Shown here piece after piece: positions 1 to 7,151 of a stretch of 12,447 nt of DNA; within the stretch, counting starts at the first letter, position 1; each line of letters opens with the position of its first letter. Source of the stretch: an uncultured Brachyspira sp. (lineage in GTDB: Bacteria > Spirochaetota > Brachyspiria > Brachyspirales > Brachyspiraceae); the NCBI RefSeq assembly GCF_934747485.1, contig NZ_CAKVGN010000078.1:1-12447 (forward strand), written 5' to 3'. The notes beneath the pieces were generated by a model. It did no database searches. It saw only the letters and a program-made list of their open reading frames with translations, and was not told the origin of the DNA. The position numbers and the translations under genes were made by a program.

Positions 1-146
1 ATGACTTTTGTACACAAGAATTAACTTTAGAGAAAGCAAATAAAAACATACAAAAATATAATTATTTTTGGAATTATAAACGAATACATTCTGCTTTAAA
101 TTATGATACACCTATGCTATACTTTAATAAATTAAGGAATTCCTAA
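1..146 (+). CDS. IS3/IS481-type transposase, C-terminal end (partial at window edge)
   Basis: An open frame enters from the left edge (codons in phase with position 3) and ends at the TAA at 144-146. The visible 47 residues include WNYKRIHSALNYDTP followed by a Tyr-Phe pair. This matches the N-Y-x-x-R-P-H-S-A-L-x-Y-x-T-P-x-x-Y-F block that closes the retroviral-type integrase core (rve) of IS3- and IS481-type transposases. In this family the enzyme cuts and joins the ends of its own element. The DDE catalytic residues would lie upstream, outside the window, so activity cannot be judged. The visible part has no stop or frameshift, so this may be an intact recent copy. The family level (IS3 versus IS481) is not settled by this fragment. 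Confidence 0.8.
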   Translation, partial: DFCTQELTLEKANKNIQKYNYFWNYKRIHSALNYDTPMLYFNKLRNS

Positions 147-166
147 CTGCAATATGTCTGGCTCCT
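1..166 (+). mobile_element. Right end of an insertion sequence
   Basis: The transposase 3' end is followed, after its stop codon, by a 19-base stretch at 148-166 that reappears inverted at 12379-12397 with one mismatch. A 12-base stretch at 133-144 also reappears inverted at 12420-12431 with one mismatch. Similarity stops at about 166, so I place the right boundary of the element there. The left end lies outside the window, and no target duplication can be checked. Confidence 0.6.
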
Positions 167-233
167 GTGCATAAACATACAATTGAATAGTTGAAAAATA
201 TCTAAAATAAACAAAATAATTTTATAATAATTA

Positions 234-352
234 GAATTATTTTTATAAAAGCTTATCTAAAATTAAAAAAATATAATAATTTTTGAATCATAAATACATG
301 TCTTTAAATTATGAAGCTCATTTTATTATTTTAATAAACTAATTAATAGAAT
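234..352 (+). pseudogene. Decayed second copy of the same transposase 3' end
   Basis: This stretch aligns with 18-140, the transposase tail, with scattered substitutions and small gaps. The best block is 13 identical bases, 94-106 against 302-314. The matching reading frame is broken by several stops and length changes, so it is a dead relic. The copies lie in the same orientation about 210 bases apart. This suggests an older insertion, or a duplicated tail, beside the newer element. Confidence 0.55.
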
Positions 353-473
353 ATTTTTTATCATATAAGAATATCATATCTTGATTTTTGGGAGGTGTAG
401 TTTTCATTTATTTCAATCTTATTAAGAATTTTCTCAAATATTATATAAAATATTAAAAAAAATATTAAATTTA

Positions 474-501
474 TTGACAATCATGTTTAATTTTCTATAC
501 T
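474..501 (+). promoter_or_regulatory. Sigma-70 type promoter of the ygc-like operon
   Basis: A perfect -35 box TTGACA (474-479), a 16-base spacer and a -10 box TATACT (496-501). Transcription would start near 508 and leave a leader of about 34 bases before the dehydrogenase. The A-tracts just upstream would help RNA polymerase bind. No other strong promoter was seen before the terminator at 7121, so this one may serve all five genes. Confidence 0.7.
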
Positions 502-541
502 TATTAACATAAGAATTAAATATAATTTTTTTGGAAGAATT

Positions 542-1324
542 ATGTATAACATAACAGATTTCAATATGAATTATTTTTCATTAGCCGGTAAAAATGCAAT
601 AGTTACCGGAGGAAATACAGGTTTAGGACAAGCTTTTTCATTAGCTTTAGCTACAGCTGGTGCTAACATATTTGCCCCTACTATTATGGATGATAATGGT
701 GAGACAAAAAAACTTGTAGAAGATAGAAATGTAAAAATGGAAATTATGGTTGGAGATATAACACAAAAAGGTTTTCCTAAAAAGATTGTTCAGGAATGCG
801 TAAACAAATTTGGTTCTGTTGATATATTGGTAAACTGTGCTGGAATGTGTATAAACAGACCTAATGTTCTTGATTTTACAAGAGACGAATGGGATAAAAT
901 GATAGCATTAAATTTAACAGCAGCTTTTGAAATGAGTTATGAAGTAGCTCACTATTACATACCTCAAAAAAGCGGAAAAATAATTAACATATGTTCTATG
1001 TTTAGTTTTTTGGGCGGTCAATGGTCTCCAGCTTATTCTGCTTCTAAGCATGGTATTGCAGGACTTACTAAAGCTTATTGTGATGAATTAGCACAATTTA
1101 ACGTACAAGTTAATGGCATTGCTCCTGGATATTTTGCTACACCTATTACTAAAGACACAAGAGCCAATCCAGAATCTAACCAAAGAGTATTAAATCATAT
1201 ACCTACTAATCGTTGGGGGGATACTCATGATTTAATGGGAGCAACAGTATTTTTGGCTAGTAAAGCATCTGATTATGTTAATGGACATATTTTATGCGTA
1301 GACGGAGGATACTTAGTAAGATAA
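542..1324 (+). CDS. ygcW: YgcW-like short-chain dehydrogenase/reductase
   Basis: Classical SDR enzyme of 260 residues, expected to be a cytosolic NAD(P)-dependent oxidoreductase acting on a hydroxyl or keto group of a sugar acid or polyol. Visible motifs: the Rossmann glycine motif TGGNTGLG at 22-29; NCAG at 98-101 (usually NNAG); Asn124; and the catalytic triad Ser152, Tyr165 and Lys169 (YSASK). The pattern NTGLGQ plus the C-terminal IPTNRWGD...DYVNGH...VDGGYLVR places it beside KduD (2-deoxy-D-gluconate 5-dehydrogenase), and even closer to E. coli YgcW as I recall that protein, including its N-terminus and length. The start at 542 fits because GGAAG lies at 533-537 and the extra N-terminal residues align with YgcW. 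It is the first gene of the operon, with the FAD oxidase 64 bases downstream. The true substrate is not known. Confidence 0.85.
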   Translation: MYNITDFNMNYFSLAGKNAIVTGGNTGLGQAFSLALATAGANIFAPTIMDDNGETKKLVEDRNVKMEIMVGDITQKGFPKKIVQECVNKFGSVDILVNCAGMCINRPNVLDFTRDEWDKMIALNLTAAFEMSYEVAHYYIPQKSGKIINICSMFSFLGGQWSPAYSASKHGIAGLTKAYCDELAQFNVQVNGIAPGYFATPITKDTRANPESNQRVLNHIPTNRWGDTHDLMGATVFLASKASDYVNGHILCVDGGYLVR

Positions 1325-1388
1325 TAAATTATTTAAAATAATAAATTATTAAAAATAAATTAAATGATTAATATAATAGGAGTAAACT

Positions 1389-2681
1389 ATGAAATGGAAA
1401 CAAGTAGAAATTCATGAATCTAAAAGTAAATTATCTAGAGAAGAAATAGTAAAAGGGCTTTTAAATATTCTTCCTAAAGAACAAGTTATAACAGATGAAC
1501 AAACATTAAAAGAAAACAGCTGTGATAGGTTTAGAAAATATCCTTCAAAAGGTTTTGGCATATATACTCTTCCTTATCCTGCTGCAGTTGCTAAAGTAAA
1601 AAGCACAGAAGAAGTTTCTAAAGTATTAAAATTTTTAAATGATAATAAAATCAACTGTGTACCAAGAACAGGAAGTACAGCTACTGAAGGCGGTTTGGTT
1701 GCTACAAGAAGTATAGGTCAATTATCTACTTATTATGGTGCTATAGAAGATATGATAGTTGGAGTGGAAGCAGTATTTCCAGACGGCACTATCACTAGAA
1801 TAAAAAATGTTCCAAGAAGAGCTGCCGGACCTGATATTCGTCATGTTATAGTTGGTAATGAAGGTACTTTATGCTATATTACAGAAGTTACAATTAAAAT
1901 ATTTAAATATATGCCTCAAAATATGGTTTATTTAGGCTGGAAAATTGATGATATGCATAAAGGCTTAGACATAATACGTGAAATAATAGTAAGCGGTTTA
2001 CGTCCTTCATTATGCCGTGTTTATTCTGAAGAAGATGCTCATCAGCACTTCTATGCTTGGCATGAAGGTAAATGTGTTTTAACATTCGCTACTGAGGGGC
2101 TTGCTTCTATAGCAAAAGCAGCATCAGAAGAAATAATAAAAATAGTAGAAAAACATCAAGGCGTTGAAAGAGTTGATCCTAAACTTATAGAAAATTGGTT
2201 TGCTAATTTATGCTGGGGACAGGATAAAATAGATGCAGAAACTGCAGATATGAAAGCTAATCATAGATTGGGATATACTACCGAAGTTTCAGGTACTTGG
2301 GCTGTAATAAAACAAATATATGATAATTGTATAGCAAGAATTAAAAAAGATTTTGCTCATATGGACGATATTACTATGTTAGGTGCACATTCTTCCCATA
2401 GTTATCAAAATGGTACTAATTTGTATTTTGTATACGATTACAATATAAATTGCAAACCTGAAGATGAAATAAATGAATATCATATACCTTTAAATGCTAT
2501 GATAGTAGAAGAAACTTTAAAGGCTGGCGGTTCTATGTGCCATCACCATGGTATAGGAAAATATAGAACAGAATGGACTAAAGAAGAGCATGGCAGTGCT
2601 TATTATATCTTAGAAAAATTGAAAAAGACATTTGACCCTAATGATATTATGAATAAAGGTTCTATATTTAGAGATAATTAA
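1389..2681 (+). CDS. ygcU: YgcU-like FAD-binding oxidase with an internal deletion
   Basis: Flavin oxidase of the VAO/GlcD/alkyl-DHAP synthase superfamily, 430 residues: an N-terminal FAD_binding_4 type domain (about 45-180) and a C-terminal FAD-oxidase_C type domain (about 190-425). Diagnostic stretches are VPRTGSTATEGG (91-102), LVATRSIGQLSTYYGAIED (103-121), the three-histidine motif CHHHGIGK (384-391) and FDPNDIMNKG (415-424). Its best relative is E. coli YgcU, about 480 residues. Compared with my recall of YgcU and with the general family layout, some 65 residues that should lie between Gly102 and Leu103 are missing. They would include the strands after the pyrophosphate loop and the second flavin-contact loop. 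The frame is kept, so downstream genes should not suffer polarity, but flavin binding is doubtful. GGAG at 1379-1382 supports the start. No electron-transfer flavoprotein genes (ygcQ/ygcR in E. coli) lie nearby. Function unproven; possibly a pseudogene. Confidence 0.8.
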   Translation: MKWKQVEIHESKSKLSREEIVKGLLNILPKEQVITDEQTLKENSCDRFRKYPSKGFGIYTLPYPAAVAKVKSTEEVSKVLKFLNDNKINCVPRTGSTATEGGLVATRSIGQLSTYYGAIEDMIVGVEAVFPDGTITRIKNVPRRAAGPDIRHVIVGNEGTLCYITEVTIKIFKYMPQNMVYLGWKIDDMHKGLDIIREIIVSGLRPSLCRVYSEEDAHQHFYAWHEGKCVLTFATEGLASIAKAASEEIIKIVEKHQGVERVDPKLIENWFANLCWGQDKIDAETADMKANHRLGYTTEVSGTWAVIKQIYDNCIARIKKDFAHMDDITMLGAHSSHSYQNGTNLYFVYDYNINCKPEDEINEYHIPLNAMIVEETLKAGGSMCHHHGIGKYRTEWTKEEHGSAYYILEKLKKTFDPNDIMNKGSIFRDN

Positions 2682-2703
2682 TTTATAAATTTTATATGTT
2701 TTT

Positions 2704-2746
2704 AGGTTCCTTGCTATATGATAAAAATTATATAGCTTTGGAACCT
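2704..2746 (+). promoter_or_regulatory. Two-part hairpin between oxidase and kinase genes
   Basis: An outer stem AGGTTCC (2704-2710) pairs with GGAACCT (2740-2746). After a TT/TTT internal loop, an inner stem GCTATAT (2713-2719) pairs with ATATAGC (2730-2736), leaving a 10-base loop. That makes 14 perfect pairs in an intergenic region, only 7 bases before the kinase ribosome binding site. The downstream tract is not T-rich enough for a good terminator. It may be an mRNA processing or stabilising element or an attenuator. Confidence 0.55.
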
Positions 2747-2753
2747 TATTTAT

Positions 2754-2757
2754 GGAG
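2754..2757 (+). promoter_or_regulatory. Ribosome binding site that sets the kinase start
   Basis: GGAG lies 7 bases before the ATG at 2765. The in-frame ATG at 2696 has no such site. Starting there would also place the hairpin at 2704-2746 inside coding sequence and add 23 residues with no family counterpart. Confidence 0.75.
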
Positions 2758-2764
2758 TTTCATT

Positions 2765-4198
2765 ATGAGCAAAAAATATATTTTAGGTATAGACGGCGGT
2801 TCACAAAGTACAAAAATAGTTATTTTTGATACTGATGGAAATATTATTTGTGAAGGAAAAGAAAGTTTAAAGCCAATGATATATAGAAAGCCGGGATATG
2901 TTGAACACCCTGATGATGATTTATATGATTCATTAAAAATAGCAAGCAAAAAAGCATTATCCAATTTCAAAGGCGATTTAAAAGATATAATAGGAGTTGG
3001 CCTATGTACTATAAGATGCTGTAAGGCATTTTTAAAGGCTGATGGAAGTTTGGCTGAGCCTGTAATGAGCTGGATGGATGTTAGAGCTTATACACCTTAT
3101 GTGCATGAAAACAAAGAAGTTAAATACATAACAGCTTCTACTGGTTATATGACTCATAGACTTACAGGCGAGTTTAAAGACACTATTTCAAATTCTATAC
3201 CATTTCAATTTCCAACAGATATAAAAACTTGGAATTGGGATTCTAACGATGAAGCTTTCAAGAAATTTAATGCTCCAAGAGATATGTTTTTTGAGTTACA
3301 AATGCCCGGCACTATATTAGGATATATTACCAAAAAAGCCTCTGAAGAAACAGGAATACCTGAAGGCATACCAGTTATAGCAACAGCAAATGATAAAGCT
3401 GTAGAAGCCTTAGGGGCAGGACTTATAGATCATGATACTTGTTTAATTTCTTTAGGTACTTATATAGCTTCTATGGTTTTGGGAAGCGAGAATACAGATG
3501 ATGGAAAGAGTTATTTTACTAATTTTGCTGATATACCAAATGAGTATTTATATGAAAGCTCTGGAATAAGAAGAGGAATGTGGACTATAAGTTGGTTTAG
3601 AGATTTGCTTGGAGAAGAAGTAATAAATAGAGCTAAAGAAAATAATATGCATCCGGATCAGTATCTTGATAATTTAGCTAAAGATATTCCTGCCGGTACT
3701 TATGGCTTAATGGTAATTTTAGATTGGCTTGCTTTAACTAGTGAACCTTATAAAAGAGGTGTGATGATAGGATTTAATGAAAAACACCATGCAGAGCATA
3801 TATTTAGAGCCATTATCGAAGGAATAACTTTAACTATGAAAAATCATGCTTCAAATATGTTTAATGAATTAGGTATAAATCCAAAGAGGCTTATAATTTC
3901 TGGAGGCGGTTCAAATAGTCCTGTATTTATGAAATGCATGGCTGATGCTTTCGGACTTCCTGCATATAAAAATGTTGTTAATGGTGCTGCAAGTTTAGGT
4001 ACGGCAATAAATGTTGCAGTTGGACTTGGTGTTTATTCTGATTATAAAGAGGCTGTAGAAAAGATGGTAAAAATAAAAGAAGTTATAGAACCAGATATGA
4101 AAAATAATGATATATATAATAGAATGAATGAAGTTTATAAAAGCATACCTTCTTCTATAGAAAATGTATTAAAGAGAAGTCATGAGATTTTTAAATAA
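2765..4198 (+). CDS. FGGY-family carbohydrate kinase (YgcE-like)
   Basis: Cytosolic sugar kinase of the FGGY family (xylulokinase/glycerol kinase type), 477 residues from the chosen start; it transfers the ATP gamma-phosphate to a sugar or polyol hydroxyl. Visible parts: the first phosphate motif GIDGGSQSTK (8-17); the substrate-side WMDVR (103-107, normally W-x-D-x-R); the catalytic base Asp210 in ATANDKA; SLGTY (229-233); and the adenosine motif SGGGSNSP (379-386). Only about a dozen residues separate WMDVRAYTPY from the YMTHRLTGEF helix, whereas xylulokinases have a longer segment there, so the N-terminal lobe is compact. The position after YgcW- and YgcU-like genes matches E. coli ygcE. 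It probably phosphorylates the product of the two dehydrogenases. Substrate unknown. The start at 2765 is chosen for its ribosome binding site. Confidence 0.85.
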   Translation: MSKKYILGIDGGSQSTKIVIFDTDGNIICEGKESLKPMIYRKPGYVEHPDDDLYDSLKIASKKALSNFKGDLKDIIGVGLCTIRCCKAFLKADGSLAEPVMSWMDVRAYTPYVHENKEVKYITASTGYMTHRLTGEFKDTISNSIPFQFPTDIKTWNWDSNDEAFKKFNAPRDMFFELQMPGTILGYITKKASEETGIPEGIPVIATANDKAVEALGAGLIDHDTCLISLGTYIASMVLGSENTDDGKSYFTNFADIPNEYLYESSGIRRGMWTISWFRDLLGEEVINRAKENNMHPDQYLDNLAKDIPAGTYGLMVILDWLALTSEPYKRGVMIGFNEKHHAEHIFRAIIEGITLTMKNHASNMFNELGINPKRLIISGGGSNSPVFMKCMADAFGLPAYKNVVNGAASLGTAINVAVGLGVYSDYKEAVEKMVKIKEVIEPDMKNNDIYNRMNEVYKSIPSSIENVLKRSHEIFK

Positions 4199-4267
4199 TA
4201 TTTATGATTTTTATCATTTTAATTCTTTTATATAAATTAGCTATTGTTTAATTATGGCTAAAATAAT

Positions 4268-4271
4268 GGAG
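4268..4271 (+). promoter_or_regulatory. Ribosome binding site that sets the MFS start
   Basis: GGAG lies 6 bases before the ATG at 4278. The earlier in-frame ATGs at 4254 and 4266 lack a site, and the one at 4266 overlaps this GGAG. Confidence 0.7.
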
Positions 4272-4277
4272 TGCAAT

Positions 4278-5567
4278 ATGAGTGATATATCTAATACAAG
4301 CAATAAATTAAGATATTTTAGAATATTCTTGTTAATATTAGGTTCTGGAGTAATATACCCTGTTTTGTATTTGAGGCAGAATTATCAGACCTCTATAACA
4401 TTAATATTTGATATGACGGTTCAGGAACTTAACTTTTTATATTTGATTTTAGGCATTATGAATATAATAGGATATGTTCCAAGCGGATTATTAGCAGATA
4501 GATTTTCAGCTAGAAAGCTAATTTCATTATCGTTGTTTCTTACAGGAGCTTTTGGACTTTGGTTTGCTCAAATACCAGATAAAAAATTTCTTATTTTTAT
4601 ATACATAGGATGGGGAATTTCTGCTGTATTTACATTTTGGAGTGCTTTAATGAAAGGTATAAAGTTATTAGCTAAAAAAGATGAGCAGGCTAGAATATTT
4701 GGTTTTTTAGATGGAGGAAGAGGATTGATAGAAGCTATACTTGGTGTTATAGCTGTAAGTATGTTTGCATTTATATTGGGTAATAACACTAATGATGAAG
4801 TATTAACTAAGAAAGCATTGCAGTCCATTATATATATGTATTCATTTTTATGTATATTTATAGCTGTACTAATTTTTATTTTTCTTAAGGAAGATAAAGA
4901 AGATAATGAACCTAATAATATTCATGAAGATAAACCTATAATAAAAAGAAGTATGCTTGGGGATATAAAAATCTTACTTGGTATTAAGGAATATTGGTTA
5001 GCTACAGCTATAATATTTTGCGGCTATACTATTTATTGGACAGTATATTATTATTCAGGATTTTTAACAGTTAATCATGGTGTTACAGCAGTAATGTCAG
5101 GATATATTTCTGTAGCAATGTTATGGATGCGTCCTGTTGGAGGAATGGGCGGAGGCATGCTCGGAGATAAAATAGGCAGAACTGTTACTATTTCAATAGC
5201 TATGTTTTCTGGTGTTGTATTATTACTATTAATGTCATTATTTAAATCTCTTCCTATATTTATTTATTATGTATTGGTAATATTAACAGCATTAATAGGA
5301 TATGCTTTAAGAGGTTTATATTGGTCTACATTAGATTACTGCGATATACCTGAACATATTTTAGGTAGGGCTATAGGTCTTATGTCTATGCTTGGATATT
5401 CTGTAGATATTTTTATTCCATATATTGGAGGAAGAATATTTTCGTATTATAATGATGGTCCAATGGCATATACCGTTTATTTTTTAGTGTCAGCATTTAT
5501 AGGATTAATAGGACTCACAGTTACTTTGATACTTCATTTCAGATTGAAAAAAGCATCAAAATTATAA
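4278..5567 (+). CDS. MFS transporter
   Basis: Major facilitator of 429 residues in the cytoplasmic membrane, with about 12 hydrophobic segments split by a charged central loop (EDKEDNEPNNIHEDKPIIKR) between the two six-helix halves. The loop between helices 2 and 3 carries MFS motif A, GLLADRFSARKL (70-81). The second half repeats it as GGMLGDKIGRTV. A DEQARIFGFLDGGRGL stretch (135-150) is typical of one organic-anion/sugar-acid-like MFS branch, but I cannot name the substrate. It is not visibly similar to E. coli YgcS, the MFS protein of the ygc cluster, which belongs to a different branch. It lies 79 bases after the kinase and 16 bases before the BCCT start chosen here, so it is very likely co-transcribed. 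The start is set by GGAG at 4268-4271. Uptake of the pathway substrate is the simplest role; export of a product is possible. Confidence 0.85.
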   Translation: MSDISNTSNKLRYFRIFLLILGSGVIYPVLYLRQNYQTSITLIFDMTVQELNFLYLILGIMNIIGYVPSGLLADRFSARKLISLSLFLTGAFGLWFAQIPDKKFLIFIYIGWGISAVFTFWSALMKGIKLLAKKDEQARIFGFLDGGRGLIEAILGVIAVSMFAFILGNNTNDEVLTKKALQSIIYMYSFLCIFIAVLIFIFLKEDKEDNEPNNIHEDKPIIKRSMLGDIKILLGIKEYWLATAIIFCGYTIYWTVYYYSGFLTVNHGVTAVMSGYISVAMLWMRPVGGMGGGMLGDKIGRTVTISIAMFSGVVLLLLMSLFKSLPIFIYYVLVILTALIGYALRGLYWSTLDYCDIPEHILGRAIGLMSMLGYSVDIFIPYIGGRIFSYYNDGPMAYTVYFLVSAFIGLIGLTVTLILHFRLKKASKL

Positions 5568-5583
5568 ACGGAGGATAATGCGT

Positions 5584-7110
5584 ATGAAAGAAAATAAGTT
5601 AAGATTATTAGCTTTTATTCCAGCCGCTATTGTTCTTATAACTGTAGTAATTACATCCATATTAATTCCAAAATCTTTTATTAGTGTATCTACTAAAATA
5701 AATGATTTTATTTTGGATAAGTTTAGCGGTATATTGAGTTTAACTGCATTTTTGAGTTTAGTATCATGTTTTATAGCATATTTTTCTAAAATCGGCAACA
5801 TAAGAATAGGAGGAGAAAATGCTAAACCAATGTTTTCGCGTCTTAAAAGTTTTTATATTACATTATGTACAACAATAGCTGCAGGTATAGTATTTTGGGG
5901 GACAGTAGAACCTAGCTATCATTTAGCTTATCCACCTGCATCTTTAAATATAGAGCCTTTCTCCAAAGAAGCTATTAAATTTACTATAGAAACTATGTTT
6001 ATGCATTGGACTTTTAATCCATATGCTATATATACTTTACCTACAATAGTATTTGCATTAGCATATTTTAATTTAAAAAAGCCTTTTTCTGTATTAAGTC
6101 AATTTTCTTTTTCCAAAATAGAAAATAAAGATTGGTTATTTCAAATTATAGATGCTATATGCTTGTTATCATTGTCAGCCGGCATTATATCTTCATTTAT
6201 GACTGTTACAATTAATATAGGCGGAGCTGTGTCATCTATAACAAAAATAAAAAGCGGAGAATTATTATGGGCTGTTATATTAATAGTTATGTTTATATTC
6301 TTTACTTTATCTTCTATCAGCGGGCTTGCAAAAGGTATAAACATATTATCCAATTTTAATATGTTAATATATTTTATAATATTGGCATTTGTAATATTAT
6401 TTGGTCCATTTAGTTATTCTTTAAATTCTTCTATAGAATCTTTTGGAGGATATTTAAGCAACTTTTTTGATAGAAGTTTGATGACAGGTACTATATTTGA
6501 AGATCCATGGTCTAAATCATGGACTACTTTTTATTGGTCTAATTGGATTGCATGGGCTCCAATATCAGCATGCTTCTTAGGGAGATTAGCTTATGGTCAT
6601 AGAGTTAAAGATGTTATACTTTATACGTTTATATATCCTTCAATATTTTCTATCGTTTGGATAACTTTTTTTAGCGGATATTCTATATATTTGCAAATTA
6701 ATAATAAAATAGATGCTATAAGTTTAATAAATAATGGAAATATTGATTTAATTCCATATATTATATTAAATCATTTACCTCTTGGTAATATTTTAGTTCC
6801 ATTTTTTCTTATTATAGTTTTTATAAGCTTTGTTACTTCAGCAAATTCAATGACAAATGTTATGGCAGCATTATCTTCTACTGGAATAACTCCAGATAAT
6901 CAAGAAGCAAAAATGTCTTATAAATTATTTTGGGGTATATCTATAACAATTATAACATATGTTATGCTAAAATATACTAATATAGATGGTATAAAAATGT
7001 TTTCTAATCTTGGCGGATTTCCTGCTATGTTTTTTCAAATATTTTCTTTTATTAATTTAATGATTATAATAGCTAATAAACATAAAGATAAATATAAAAA
7101 TATTTTTTAG
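5584..7110 (+). CDS. BCCT-family transporter with altered substrate cage
   Basis: Betaine/carnitine/choline-type transporter of 508 residues with about 12 membrane helices. Family marks are GTVEPSYHLAYPP in an early helix, HWTFNPYAIY (141-150), the SISGLAKGINILSNFNM loop, and WTTFYWSNWIAWAP (313-326), which matches the BCCT signature. Known members import quaternary amines such as glycine betaine by Na+ or H+ symport or by exchange. In the BetP layout the cage uses W-x-x-x-x-W-x-x-Y and W-W-x-x-W. Here the first is W142...Y147...Y150 and the second N320-W321...W324, so one Trp has become Tyr and one Asn. The cargo may therefore differ. GGAGG at 5570-5574 is 9 bases from this ATG and 3 from the ATG at 5578, so 5578 is an alternative start (510 residues). 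It is the last gene of the operon, followed by a clear terminator. Its presence in a ygc-like cluster is unusual. Confidence 0.85.
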   Translation: MKENKLRLLAFIPAAIVLITVVITSILIPKSFISVSTKINDFILDKFSGILSLTAFLSLVSCFIAYFSKIGNIRIGGENAKPMFSRLKSFYITLCTTIAAGIVFWGTVEPSYHLAYPPASLNIEPFSKEAIKFTIETMFMHWTFNPYAIYTLPTIVFALAYFNLKKPFSVLSQFSFSKIENKDWLFQIIDAICLLSLSAGIISSFMTVTINIGGAVSSITKIKSGELLWAVILIVMFIFFTLSSISGLAKGINILSNFNMLIYFIILAFVILFGPFSYSLNSSIESFGGYLSNFFDRSLMTGTIFEDPWSKSWTTFYWSNWIAWAPISACFLGRLAYGHRVKDVILYTFIYPSIFSIVWITFFSGYSIYLQINNKIDAISLINNGNIDLIPYIILNHLPLGNILVPFFLIIVFISFVTSANSMTNVMAALSSTGITPDNQEAKMSYKLFWGISITIITYVMLKYTNIDGIKMFSNLGGFPAMFFQIFSFINLMIIIANKHKDKYKNIF

Positions 7111-7120
7111 TTTTATATAG

Positions 7121-7150
7121 GGCAGCATATTTATATATACTGCCTTTTTT
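7121..7150 (+). terminator. Intrinsic terminator after the BCCT gene
   Basis: GGCAG (7121-7125) pairs with CTGCC (7140-7144). After one mismatch, ATAT pairs with ATAT around a TTAT loop, and six T residues follow (7145-7150). It lies 10 bases after the stop codon. The T-tract is on the plus strand only, so it ends the plus operon and is a poor terminator for the minus gene next to it. Confidence 0.85.
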
Positions 7151-7151
7151 A

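Larger units (their letters stand above)
147..541. other. Intergenic region: IS remains, then operon promoter
   Basis: This 395-base gap has no credible gene. It holds the IS end (to 166), the decayed transposase tail (234-352), a near-palindrome at 367-382 (AAG, one extra A, ATAT, C, ATAT, CTT) that could be an operator, a Shine-Dalgarno-like GGGAGGTG at 390-397 with no ATG, GTG or TTG start at a usable distance, an A-rich stretch at 450-470 that could act as an UP element, and the promoter at 474-501. Confidence 0.6.

Noticed and set aside
390..457. Strong Shine-Dalgarno-like GGGAGGTG followed by an open stretch of about 16 codons if read from an ATT
   Set aside because: No ATG, GTG or TTG lies at a usable distance, and the stretch has no recognisable protein character. 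It lies in a zone of IS remains.
4199..4230. Small hairpin ATGAT-TTTT-ATCAT with a T-rich tail after the kinase
   Set aside because: Only five A/T-rich pairs; too weak to call a terminator in this background.
4568..4828. Minus-strand open frame of 86 codons inside the MFS gene
   Set aside because: Antisense to a well-supported membrane protein gene, with no family features of its own.
5562..5801. Minus-strand open frame of 79 codons across the MFS/BCCT junction
   Set aside because: Overlaps two firm genes on the other strand and shows no motif or ribosome binding site worth noting.
7121..7144. The same hairpin as terminator for the minus-strand small secreted protein
   Set aside because: On the minus strand the stem is followed by TATATAAAAC, not a T-run, so it is unlikely to end that transcript well.
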